Source: JAWLHJ01 sp040904945
GTDB taxonomy: Bacteria > Gemmatimonadota > Gemmatimonadetes > Longimicrobiales > Gaopeijiaceae
Reading direction: 5' to 3'
Assembly (NCBI GenBank): GCA_040904945.1
Contig: JBBDSM010000134.1
Coordinates: 30,275-94,274 of the forward strand
Length of the DNA: 64,000 nt
Part shown: piece after piece, positions 8,282 through 15,952 of the stretch
Layout: the number at the start of each line of letters is the position of its first letter
Position numbering within the stretch: position 1 is the stretch's first letter
Position numbers and translations under genes: made by a program
Notes under the pieces: model-generated
Told to the model about the DNA's origin: nothing
Databases searched by the model: none
The model's input: only the letters and a program-made list of their open reading frames with translations

Positions 8282-9271
8282 TCAGTCGCCGGACTTGAGC
8301 GTCTGGATCTCGTCGGCGAGGCGCGGCACGACCTCGAACAGGTCGCCCACGATCCCGTAGTCGGCCACCCCGAAGATCGGGGCGTCCGCATCCTTGTTGA
8401 TGGCCACGATCGTCTGCGAGGTCCGCATGCCGGCCAGGTGCTGGATCGCTCCCGAGATGCCGATGGCGAAGTACAGCTTGGGCGCCACGGTCTTTCCGGT
8501 CTGTCCCACCTGCTCGCCGTGCGGGCGCCATCCAGCGTCCACGACCGCGCGCGAAGCACCGAGAGCAGCGCCCGACCCGATGGCGTCCCGTAGTGACTCG
8601 AGGAGCTTCCAGTTCTCCGGATCCTTCATGCCGCGTCCACCCGAGACGATGACGGATGCCTCGGCCACGTCGACCTGACCGTCGGAGGCCCCCTGCCGCT
8701 CGACGACACGCACCTTGAACGCACTGGCGTCGATGTCGGGCGTGAACGTCTCGACGTCACCGGCGGCCTCGTGCTCGGTCGCCTGGAAGACGTTCGGTCG
8801 GATCGAGACCAGCACCGGCGACGCCTCGACCTCGAGGTGCGCGAACGCCTTACCCGAATACACCGGCCGGACGATCGAAACCTTGCCGCCCTCGGCTTCC
8901 AGACCCGTCACGTCCGCCGCGAGCGGCACGTCGAGGGCCGCGGCGACGCGTGGCGCGAGATCCTTACCGAGCGTGGTCGCCGGGAAGATTACCGCACCGT
9001 AGCCGCCTTCCTTGACCCGTGCGGCGAGGACGGAGGCATAAGCTTCCGGGTTGTAATCGCCGAGCGTCTCGTGCTCACCGACGAGCACCTTGGCCGCCCC
9101 GAACCGCCCCAACTCTCCGCCCGCCGCCGAGATGCCGGGAGCTCCGAGCACCAGCGCGTGGGCGCTGCCTCCGAGCGAGCCGGCCAGGCGCGCCGCCGTG
9201 CTTACCGCTTCACGGGCCGATCCACCGATCTGCCCGTCTCTCTGTTCCGCGAATGCGAGAACGTCCGCCAT
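8282..9271 (-). CDS. etfA: Electron transfer flavoprotein alpha subunit
   Basis: This 329-residue subunit of the FAD-containing heterodimer passes electrons from acyl-CoA and other dehydrogenases to ETF-quinone oxidoreductase. The N-terminal domain (ADVLAFAEQRDGQI) and the conserved C-terminal FAD-binding region are clear: SRAVVDAGWRPHGEQVGQTGKTVAP, then LYFAIGISGAIQHLAGM and IVAINKDADAPIFGVADYGIVGDL. It lies 54 nt downstream of etfB in the same operon. An acyl-CoA ligase gene lies further upstream on the same strand at 14.2 kb, in keeping with fatty-acid oxidation, although other genes separate them. Confidence 0.96.
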   Translation of the reverse strand: MADVLAFAEQRDGQIGGSAREAVSTAARLAGSLGGSAHALVLGAPGISAAGGELGRFGAAKVLVGEHETLGDYNPEAYASVLAARVKEGGYGAVIFPATTLGKDLAPRVAAALDVPLAADVTGLEAEGGKVSIVRPVYSGKAFAHLEVEASPVLVSIRPNVFQATEHEAAGDVETFTPDIDASAFKVRVVERQGASDGQVDVAEASVIVSGGRGMKDPENWKLLESLRDAIGSGAALGASRAVVDAGWRPHGEQVGQTGKTVAPKLYFAIGISGAIQHLAGMRTSQTIVAINKDADAPIFGVADYGIVGDLFEVVPRLADEIQTLKSGD

Positions 9272-9325
9272 GTCTATCTCCGATCCTGCGTGTTAGTGAG
9301 CTCGAAATCTGGAATCCGGCGCCGA

Positions 9326-10075
9326 TCAGAGCGCGTTCGCCTCTTCCCGCAACAGGCGCACCAGCTCGGGCACGGCGTCCGCGCCCTCGCCCACGATCCG
9401 GCCTGCGGAGCGCGGAGCCGGCTCGGTGAGCTTGACCACGCGCAGCTTCGCCTCGATCTGCGCGGCGTCCTTCTGCTCGAGCGGCTTCTTCTTGGCTGCC
9501 ATGATGCCCTTGAGGGACGCGTAGCGGGGCTCGAATTCGCCCTTGGTGACGGTCACCACCGCCGGGAGGTCGACTTCGACCACCTCGGTACCTCCCTCCA
9601 CCTCTCGCCGGCACACGGCCTTCCCGTCGCCCATCTCGAACGAGGACACACCGGTCACGCATGGGCGCCCCAACAGCGTCGCGACCATCGGGCCGACCTG
9701 CTGCTGGTCGTCGTCCGCGGCCTTCACGCCGAAGAGGATGAGCGGAGCGTCGGCGCTGTCGAGTTCCGCCGCGAGCACCTTGGCCGTCGCCAGCCCGTCG
9801 ATCGTCGGCTCGCCGACGAGCAGCGTCGCGCTGTCCGCGCCCATGGCGAGGCCCGAGCGGAGCGTCTCCTGCGTGGCAGCGTCACCGAAGCTGACCAGGC
9901 GCACCGAGCCGTCTCCGGCGGCCTCCTTCGTACGCAGGGCCGCCTCCACGGCGAATTCGTCGTAGGGACTGATGATGTATTTGACGCCCGAGGGGTCGAT
10001 CTTGTCCCCGGAGCCGTCGATCCGGATACGGGTCTCGGTGTCCGGTACCCGCTTCACACAGACGATGACGTTCAA
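9326..10075 (-). CDS. etfB: Electron transfer flavoprotein beta subunit
   Basis: This 249-residue partner of EtfA binds AMP and forms the recognition loop for dehydrogenases. Typical segments are MNVIVCVKRVPDTETRI at the start, IISPYDEFAVEAALR, GVKAADDDQQQVGPMVATLLG, and the VTKGEFEPRYASLKGIMAAKKKPLE recognition and stabilising loop. The start is TTG at 10075, supported by GGAG eight nt upstream and by the fact that no in-frame ATG lies nearby; the usual family start (MK/N-I-x-V-x-V-K) aligns exactly here. A 109-nt stretch with short GC hairpins separates it from the upstream antiporter gene, so etfBA may have its own promoter. Confidence 0.95.
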   Translation of the reverse strand: MNVIVCVKRVPDTETRIRIDGSGDKIDPSGVKYIISPYDEFAVEAALRTKEAAGDGSVRLVSFGDAATQETLRSGLAMGADSATLLVGEPTIDGLATAKVLAAELDSADAPLILFGVKAADDDQQQVGPMVATLLGRPCVTGVSSFEMGDGKAVCRREVEGGTEVVEVDLPAVVTVTKGEFEPRYASLKGIMAAKKKPLEQKDAAQIEAKLRVVKLTEPAPRSAGRIVGEGADAVPELVRLLREEANAL

Positions 10076-10184
10076 CGGTCGTTCTCCGATGTGACTGATG
10101 GAATTCCACTGACGCCGGCGAGCCGGCGCGTGCCCCTGCCAGAGGGCCGGGGCGATTTACCCCCCACCCCATGCCGGGGTCCGA

Positions 10185-11597
10185 CTACAGCGAAGCTCCA
10201 AGTATACCAAAGGCAATCGTTGCGATCCCGCCCCCGATGAGCGCGTAGGGGAGCTGCGTGCGCACGTGATCGATGTGATCCGTCGCGGCGGCCATCGACG
10301 AGATGATCGTGGTGTCGCTGATCGGGGAGCAGTGATCGCCGAACACCCCACCCGCGAGCGATGCGGCCACGAACGGCGCCAGCGGCAGCCCCAATGCTTC
10401 GGCGGCCGGGACGGCGATCGGGAGCATGATCGCGAAGGTCCCCCAACTGGTCCCGGTGGAAAAAGCGATCCCGCCCGATACCAGGAAGACGAGCGGGAGA
10501 TACACCGCGTTCGGCATCGTGCCCGCCGTGACCTGAGCGACGTAGACGCCGGTCCCGAGCTCTTGCACGACGTTGCCGAGCGCGAGCGCCAGCAGAAGGA
10601 TGAGGGCGAGCGGGACGAGCCCACCTCCGCCCTTGAGGGCGAGGCGGACGAGCTCGTCCTGGGTGAAGGCACGCTGGATCAACAGCATGATCCAGGCGAC
10701 GCCCAGCCCGAAGAGCACCGACCAGAGCACGCTGGTCGAACCCGAGCCGTCCTGGAGCGCCCCGTCGCCCGTGATGTACAGCGAGATCGGCATGAACAGG
10801 ACCATCGCGGCAATCGGCACGAGCATGTTGCGGGCCCGCGGGACCAACCCCTCTTTCGGCTCCGACGACAACACGTCCTCGTCGATCATCGGCGTCGCCT
10901 CCGGCCAGAGCAACTCCCCGTTCCGGGTGCGTTCCTCCGCCTTCTTCATGGGACCGATATCGATCCCGAAGACGATCACCGTCAAGACGAGAAGCACGGC
11001 GGCGATCGCATAGAAGTTGAACCCGATCGAGGCGACGAAGACACCGAGGGGGTTCTCGACGCCGAGGCTCTGGAGGATGCCGAGGTTGTAGGCCCCCCAC
11101 GCGTTGAGCGGAATCAGGAGGCAGATCGGAGCCGACGTGGAGTCGATGATGTAGGCGAGCTTCTCCCGCGAGCTCTTGTACCGATCGAACAGCGGCCGCG
11201 CGACCGATCCCGCCACGAGCACCGTGATGTTCGACTCGATGAAGATGACGACGCCGGTGGCCCAGGCGAGCAGTTGGGACTTCTTCGCCGAATCGACCCA
11301 GGCGCGCTCCTCCAACGCGTGCACGAAGCCACGAAACCCTCCCGCCGCCTCGATCGTGGCGATCAACGCCCCGATCACGAGCGTGAACAAGATGACCTTC
11401 GCGTCTCCTTCGCTGCCAAGCACCGCCACGGCGCCGTCGATCCCCGCGGCCAGGCCAGCGAACGGGTCCCACCCCTCGAGGATCGTCCAACCGAGCCAGA
11501 TGCCTCCAGCCAGAGACAGGTAGACCTGTCGCGTCCAGATCGCCAGCACGATGGCCAGGACTGGGGGCAACAGGGAGATCCAGGTCGGGTCGGTCAT
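10185..11597 (-). CDS. NhaC-family Na+/H+ antiporter
   Basis: This 470-residue membrane protein has about 11-12 hydrophobic segments. It carries the NhaC-superfamily signature near the C-terminus, GTSWGTFAIMLPIAVP followed by GGVFGDHCSPISDTTIISS, and the matching first-half segment FTLVIGALIATIEAAGG and WATGVVIFIESNITVLV. It exchanges Na+ (or an organic ion, since some relatives carry malate/lactate or amino acids) for protons across the inner membrane. The ATG at 11597 overlaps the stop of the upstream DNA-glycosylase gene (ATGA), and the protein begins right before the first helix; a longer frame to 11681 is rejected. The pairing with a DNA-repair gene looks like transcriptional convenience only. 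Confidence 0.93.
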   Translation of the reverse strand: MTDPTWISLLPPVLAIVLAIWTRQVYLSLAGGIWLGWTILEGWDPFAGLAAGIDGAVAVLGSEGDAKVILFTLVIGALIATIEAAGGFRGFVHALEERAWVDSAKKSQLLAWATGVVIFIESNITVLVAGSVARPLFDRYKSSREKLAYIIDSTSAPICLLIPLNAWGAYNLGILQSLGVENPLGVFVASIGFNFYAIAAVLLVLTVIVFGIDIGPMKKAEERTRNGELLWPEATPMIDEDVLSSEPKEGLVPRARNMLVPIAAMVLFMPISLYITGDGALQDGSGSTSVLWSVLFGLGVAWIMLLIQRAFTQDELVRLALKGGGGLVPLALILLLALALGNVVQELGTGVYVAQVTAGTMPNAVYLPLVFLVSGGIAFSTGTSWGTFAIMLPIAVPAAEALGLPLAPFVAASLAGGVFGDHCSPISDTTIISSMAAATDHIDHVRTQLPYALIGGGIATIAFGILGASL

Positions 11598-12226
11598 GCG
11601 GGAGTGCTCCGGTCGACAGGGTTCCAATCGTCCGGCCTCGATGTGCCGGCGGCGCCGAGAACATAGAACCTGTGAGGCCAATCCGCCGCCCGTGACACGC
11701 CGACCCGGCCGGACACGCCCACCCTCGCCTCGGGCAGCGGCGTGTCGAGGACCAACACGAGGGGTGATCGGGCGAGATCGTGCCCGTAGAGGGCGTCGGT
11801 GACTCCGAGCGCTTGCGCGAGCCTACCGGGTCCCGCGGCGAGAGGTCTCCGGCTCCCGCGTCGCTCCAGCATCGCCCCTTCCCCCTCGAGCGGATCCAGC
11901 CCCCGAATCAGGACGGCGCCGCCCCGGCCATCCGGGCCGGACACCACGTTCAGGCACCAGTGGATCCCGTAGCTACGGTAGACGTAGGCGCGCCCGGGTG
12001 GACCGAACATGGCGCGGTTGCGGTCGGTGGGTCCCCCCACCGTGCTGGCGTGGGAGGCAGGGTCGTCCGGACCGCCGTAGGCTTCCGTCTCGACGATCAA
12101 GCCGGCCGTGCGCACCCCCCCGACGGTGGAGATCAACCGGCACCCCAGGAGGGCGCGCGCCAACTCTACGGGGGGACGATCGCAAAACGCCCGGACGGAG
12201 GAGCTCCGTCCGGGCGTTGCGGCCAT
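11594..12226 (-). CDS. 3-methyladenine DNA glycosylase (AAG/MPG family)
   Basis: This protein of 210 residues belongs to the alkyladenine glycosylase family, which removes 3-methyladenine and other alkylated or deaminated purines from DNA. Visible signatures are RPPVELARALLGCRLIS, the catalytic-site IVETEAYGGPDDPASHA (Glu of the water-activating site), RNRAMFGPPGRAYVYRSYGIHWCLNVV, and GPGRLAQALGV. The first usable ATG is at 12226, but a 15-bp hairpin followed by TTTT, very like an intrinsic terminator, lies within codons 3-13. Either the gene starts later (no ATG is available before the conserved core; only TTG codons) or a terminator for the upstream gene has been absorbed into the coding region. 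The stop overlaps the antiporter start. Confidence 0.9.
   Translation of the reverse strand: MAATPGRSSSVRAFCDRPPVELARALLGCRLISTVGGVRTAGLIVETEAYGGPDDPASHASTVGGPTDRNRAMFGPPGRAYVYRSYGIHWCLNVVSGPDGRGGAVLIRGLDPLEGEGAMLERRGSRRPLAAGPGRLAQALGVTDALYGHDLARSPLVLVLDTPLPEARVGVSGRVGVSRAADWPHRFYVLGAAGTSRPDDWNPVDRSTPA
12181..12218 (-). terminator. Intrinsic terminator-like hairpin at the end of the NYN gene, inside the glycosylase 5' end
   Basis: Positions 12186-12200 and 12204-12218 form a perfect 15-bp inverted repeat with a 3-nt loop. Read on the minus strand, the stem runs straight into TTTTGCG. It starts 27 nt after the stop of the NYN/OST-HTH gene (12246), as a terminator should, yet begins only 8 nt after the glycosylase ATG at 12226. 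It could act as terminator, attenuator or both. Confidence 0.65.
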
Positions 12227-12245
12227 CTTTGCGGCTTTGCCGGCC

Positions 12246-14069
12246 TCAGCCGGATCCAGCACGAGAAGCGGTCCGCCGCTCGTAGTCTTCGGTCCAGGCT
12301 TCGAGCACCTGTTCGCCGCGCCGACCCGGTACGGCGTCTCGAACGACGGCCGGATCGTCCCGGAGGACGGTGAAGACGTCGGTGCCGAAGCGCTCGACAA
12401 GCGTCTCGGCCGTCTTCTCTCCGACGCCCTTGTACCGGTGAGCCATGTATCGGACGACCGCATCCGGGTCACTCGGAAGACCGAGGGCCTTCAGGTCGAT
12501 CGGGGCTCCCGTGGTGGCCCGACCGGACGAGGGCTGTCCGCCGGACGGCGCATCCGAAGTCGACCGGGCCGGAGCCTCGGCTTTCGTCTCCGCCTTGCTC
12601 GTCGAAGTCGACGGGACCGTCACGGTCTGCCCCTCGAAAAGGGGAACCTCGCCATCGTCGCTGCTGGACCGCCGGCGCGTCGAGCCGCGACGCGGCCCGA
12701 GCTTCTTGGCGCGATCCTGCTTGGGCGGCGCGACCTCGATCACCGTCGGGCCCGACGATTCGGGCTCGGATTGGGCCTGAGCGGGCTCGGACGGGGCAGG
12801 TGCCTCGTCCCGAACCTCATCGGACCGGGACGGGCTCGGCCCGCTACGATCGCGGTCCTCGCCGGACGACGGCGCGGGCTGGGTGCTCCCGGAAGCCCGC
12901 GGCAGCGTGATCTCCGAGGACCCGTTGTCGGTCTTCGTGATCACGATGGCGCCGCGATCTTCGGCTTCCGAGAGGAACTTGCTGAACTTCGGGAACCCGA
13001 CGGTCCCCTCGTCGAAGTCCGGGTGCTTCTCGAGAATCTTGCGCTTCACGTCAGAGTCCCGGATGGACTCCCGGCCTTCGCCCACCAGACGCTCGAGCGT
13101 TTCGGTGAGGACGTCGATCGCCGCCTGCACCTGCTCGTCGGTGACCGCGGCGGACTCGCCGCCCTCGGTCCGCGACTCCTGGCTGTCCGAAGGACGATCA
13201 TCACTGCGGTCCCGCCGTCCGCCACGCGGCTTACGGTCCCGCCGTCCGCGACCGTTGTCCGAGCCGGAGGACGTGGAGCGACCACCCCGTCCACCACCAC
13301 GGGCCGGCTCGATCTCGTACTGCCCGTTGTCCATCTTGTTCAGCTTGACCAGGCCGCGCGAGGAAGCCTCGGTGAGGAACTTGCTGAACTTGCTGAACCC
13401 GATGGCACCCTCGTCGAAATTCGGGTCGATCTCCTGCATGACCTGCTTGAGCCGATCCGAGCGCATGACGTCGTCGCGGGACACCATCTTGGCGATGGCG
13501 TCTTTCACCAGCACCCACGGATCGCTCGTTCCGCTCTTGAGGTCCGTCGTCTTCGTCAGCCCGGTGAGGCTCGTATACGAATAGTACTCGTCACAGTTCT
13601 GAACGAGGATATCCGAGCTGGACTCCTGGATTCCGACGCCGATCACGTACTTTCCGTATTCCTTGAGCTTCAGGACAAGGCTGGAGAAGTCGGAGTCACC
13701 CGTGAGCAGGATGTAAGTCCCGATCTCCGGCCGGATGAAGACGAGCTCGAGCGCGTCGATGGCCATCCGGATGTCGGTCGCGTTCTTCTTGTTGCTGCCG
13801 TAGGCGGGCGCGAAGATGAGGTCGACCGAGGCTTCGGAGAGCGGGACGATGTACTGCGGATAGCGGCGCCAGTCGGCGTAGGCGCGCTGGACGCTCACCT
13901 TGCCCTTGATGACGTCCGAGTCGAGGAGCGTCTTGAGCTCCTTCGAGAGGTCGCTCCGCATGCCCATCGTGACGTTGTCGAAGTCGATGAGAAGCGCGGC
14001 GTGGGGCGAGGATGCCCCGCCGACGACGGATCCCCCCTGATGGGGAGCCTTCATGTACGGTGTGATCAT
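12246..14069 (-). CDS. NYN-domain (PIN-like) protein with two OST-HTH/LOTUS domains and C-terminal helix-hairpin-helix
   Basis: This is a 607-residue protein. An N-terminal NYN domain (about 24-170) shows the acidic metal-site residues of PIN-like RNases: Asp29 and Asp31 in LIDFDNV, Asp99 and Asp105 in ATDIRMAIDAL, Asp125 and Asp127 in TGDSDFSSLV. Two OST-HTH (LOTUS) domains follow (about 184-255 and 310-390), sharing the motif DEG(A/T)(I/V)GF(S/P)KFSKFL. Between them is an RG/RGG-rich basic linker (257-292); after them comes a long disordered Ser/Pro/Glu-rich stretch and then a helix-hairpin-helix region (about 540-600, YKGVGEKTAETLVERFG). By family knowledge NYN domains cleave RNA and LOTUS domains bind RNA, G-rich RNA in some cases; the HhH adds a nucleic-acid clamp. 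The target is unknown. The start at 14069 is the first ATG before the domain; 14054 is an alternative. Confidence 0.88.
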   Translation of the reverse strand: MITPYMKAPHQGGSVVGGASSPHAALLIDFDNVTMGMRSDLSKELKTLLDSDVIKGKVSVQRAYADWRRYPQYIVPLSEASVDLIFAPAYGSNKKNATDIRMAIDALELVFIRPEIGTYILLTGDSDFSSLVLKLKEYGKYVIGVGIQESSSDILVQNCDEYYSYTSLTGLTKTTDLKSGTSDPWVLVKDAIAKMVSRDDVMRSDRLKQVMQEIDPNFDEGAIGFSKFSKFLTEASSRGLVKLNKMDNGQYEIEPARGGGRGGRSTSSGSDNGRGRRDRKPRGGRRDRSDDRPSDSQESRTEGGESAAVTDEQVQAAIDVLTETLERLVGEGRESIRDSDVKRKILEKHPDFDEGTVGFPKFSKFLSEAEDRGAIVITKTDNGSSEITLPRASGSTQPAPSSGEDRDRSGPSPSRSDEVRDEAPAPSEPAQAQSEPESSGPTVIEVAPPKQDRAKKLGPRRGSTRRRSSSDDGEVPLFEGQTVTVPSTSTSKAETKAEAPARSTSDAPSGGQPSSGRATTGAPIDLKALGLPSDPDAVVRYMAHRYKGVGEKTAETLVERFGTDVFTVLRDDPAVVRDAVPGRRGEQVLEAWTEDYERRTASRAGSG

Positions 14070-14128
14070 GTGTGTCTTTCTTCGTCTCGTGGACATTCTG
14101 GTGATGCCGCGAGACCTCCCCACCCGAG

Positions 14129-14192
14129 CCACGATCGCGAACGATCGTGGGTCCGGTCGGGGAAGCCCTTGGGCGCGCTCACCATGAGCGCG
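14129..14192. other. Two GC hairpins between the acyl-CoA ligase and NYN genes
   Basis: 14129-14150 is a perfect 9-bp stem with a CGAA loop; on the minus-strand transcript the loop reads TTCG, the very stable UUCG tetraloop. 14174-14192 is an 8-bp stem with a CCA loop. Neither has a T-run, so they may be factor-dependent terminators, RNA-stability elements or part of the NYN gene leader. Confidence 0.4.
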
Positions 14193-14204
14193 GCGGCCCC
14201 GGGG

Positions 14205-15809
14205 TCAGGACGAATGGCGTTCCGCCTTGATCCGGCGGGTCAACTCGCCCCGTTGCAGCTTACCCGTATCCGTACGGGGGAGCTCGTCCCAGAACTGAAC
14301 GAGATCCGGGACTTTGGCCTCCGCGAGTGTTTCACGGCACCAGTCGAGGATCTCGGGCTCCGACACGATCGCACCCTCGACGGGCACGACGCAGGCACAA
14401 ATGGCTTCACCGAGCAGTGAGTCCGCGATCCCGAGGACTGCGACCTCCCTCACCGCGGGGTGGGACTCGATTCGAGCCTCGACCTCCCGCGGATACACGT
14501 TGAATCCAGATCGTATGATAACGTCCTTCGTTCGCCCCACCAAATGGAGGTATCCGTCCTCATCGAGGATCCCCAGGTCTCCGGTGAGGAGGAAGCCGTC
14601 GGCGTCGAAGGCGCCGGTCGTCTCGCGCGGCTGCCGATAGTAGCCGCGCATGACTCCCGGCCCCTTGATACGGATCTGCCCCACGCTCTCGACCGGGAGT
14701 GGGTCACCTCCCGGGCCGAGGATCCGGATCTCGGTGCCGGGAACCGGGCGCCCCACGGTGAACCGTCTCTTCTCGTCCGAATCGGTAGGGCGGGTCATGG
14801 TGGCGGTCGAGGCGGTCTCCGTGAGGGAGTACGCCGTCACCACCGAGACGTCGAAGCGCTCGCCGAGGTCGTCGATGAGCTCGTCACCCACCGGAGCCCC
14901 CGCGATGAGGGCGAGCCGCAGCGACGTAAGGTCCCTCGGGTCCTTACGCTGCTCCTCCAACTCGGCTACGAAGAGCGTCGGGATACCGTAGTGCACGGTA
15001 GCGCCCGACCGCTCGATGTCGTCGAGCGTGGCCCCCGCGCTCCCGTCCTCCTGCAGCACGATCGAGGCGCCGGACAGGAGGGTCGACAAGAGGCCCGGGG
15101 CGAGCCCGAAGACGTGGAAGAGCGCGGACACCCCGATCACGCGGTCCTCGGCCGTGAGCTCCAACCCCCGGGCGGTCCCGTCGGCGGCGGCGAGCAAGTT
15201 GGCGTGCGAAAGCTCGACGGCCTTCGCCTTCCCCATCGTTCCCGACGTGTACACGAAGGCGAACGTGTCGTCCGCGGCCGAGCGATCGTCGCCGGACATC
15301 GGGGCGTAGTCGCGTCCAGCCCCGGCCGACAAGAGATCTTCGTACTGGAAGATCCGGTCGTCGTACCAGAGGTCCTCCTCGCCGACGGTCACCACGTACT
15401 GGAGCTCCGGCAGCTGCGGCATGAGATCCTCGAAGATCTCCAGGTAGTCCAGACCGAACGCCCGCTCGATGGTCACCGCCAGCGAGGCGCCGGACTGCCT
15501 GAGCATGTACTGCAGGTCGACGACGGACGCCTTCGGACTCAAGGGGACGACGACCGCCCCCAGCTTGGCCGCGGCGAACATCGAGACCACGAACTCGGGA
15601 CGCGGAGGGAGCACGAGCGCGATCCGGTCGCCGGCCTGAACCCCCAGATTCGCCCAAGCCGCAGCGAGGGATTCGGCGTCGGAGTCGACCCGCCCCACCG
15701 GAATCTCGTCGTCCTGGAAGTGAAGGTAGACACGACCGGGATCGGTCGTCGCGGTGTGCGCGAGAAGGGACGCGAGAGTCGAATCGCTGATGCGCTCGCT
15801 GAGCGCCAT
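14205..15809 (-). CDS. Long-chain acyl-CoA synthetase-type AMP-dependent ligase
   Basis: This is a 534-residue adenylate-forming enzyme. The motifs appear in order: the phosphate loop YTSGTMGKAKAVELSH (about 185-200), YSLTETAST, the hinge region TGDLGILDEDGYLHLVGRTKDVIIRSGFNVYPREVE (cited in parts: TGDLGILDEDGY, then GRTKDVIIRSG), and the C-terminal LPRTDTGKLQRGEL with the catalytic Lys. It activates a carboxylic acid, most likely a fatty acid, to acyl-AMP and then acyl-CoA; exact chain length cannot be read. The ATG at 15809 has a strong AGGAGG site just upstream. A long frame that continues up to 17114 is antisense to or out of frame with aroB and was dropped. A 143-nt upstream gap with an inverted repeat may regulate it. 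Confidence 0.93.
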   Translation of the reverse strand: MALSERISDSTLASLLAHTATTDPGRVYLHFQDDEIPVGRVDSDAESLAAAWANLGVQAGDRIALVLPPRPEFVVSMFAAAKLGAVVVPLSPKASVVDLQYMLRQSGASLAVTIERAFGLDYLEIFEDLMPQLPELQYVVTVGEEDLWYDDRIFQYEDLLSAGAGRDYAPMSGDDRSAADDTFAFVYTSGTMGKAKAVELSHANLLAAADGTARGLELTAEDRVIGVSALFHVFGLAPGLLSTLLSGASIVLQEDGSAGATLDDIERSGATVHYGIPTLFVAELEEQRKDPRDLTSLRLALIAGAPVGDELIDDLGERFDVSVVTAYSLTETASTATMTRPTDSDEKRRFTVGRPVPGTEIRILGPGGDPLPVESVGQIRIKGPGVMRGYYRQPRETTGAFDADGFLLTGDLGILDEDGYLHLVGRTKDVIIRSGFNVYPREVEARIESHPAVREVAVLGIADSLLGEAICACVVPVEGAIVSEPEILDWCRETLAEAKVPDLVQFWDELPRTDTGKLQRGELTRRIKAERHSS

Positions 15810-15909
15810 GGCACCTCCTGCCGGCGTACGTGGGGAAAGGGTGAACATATGCCTCACCGCATGGGCTCGCCAACGATTCCGGCCGTACCGGCGATCGCGG
15901 GGCTCACCT

Positions 15910-15936
15910 TTCGAGTAGACACCGATCCTGCTCGAA
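15910..15936. promoter_or_regulatory. Candidate operator (inverted repeat) upstream of the acyl-CoA ligase gene
   Basis: TTCGAGTAG (15910-15918), a 9-nt spacer and CTGCTCGAA (15928-15936) form a 9-bp inverted repeat with one mismatch, about 100 nt before the ligase start. No T-run follows on the minus strand, so a repressor-binding site fits better than a terminator. Confidence 0.35.
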
Positions 15937-15952
15937 CCGCTTAACAGCGCGA

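Noticed and set aside
12108..12373. Plus-strand reading of the 12.2-kb hairpin as terminator
   Set aside because: On the plus strand the stem is followed by GTTGCGG without a T-run and no plus-strand gene ends there.
8771..14420. Several long open frames (400-770 codons) antisense to etf, antiporter and NYN genes
   Set aside because: They are Arg/Gly/Ala/His-rich shadows caused by high GC; the opposite strand encodes recognisable conserved proteins.
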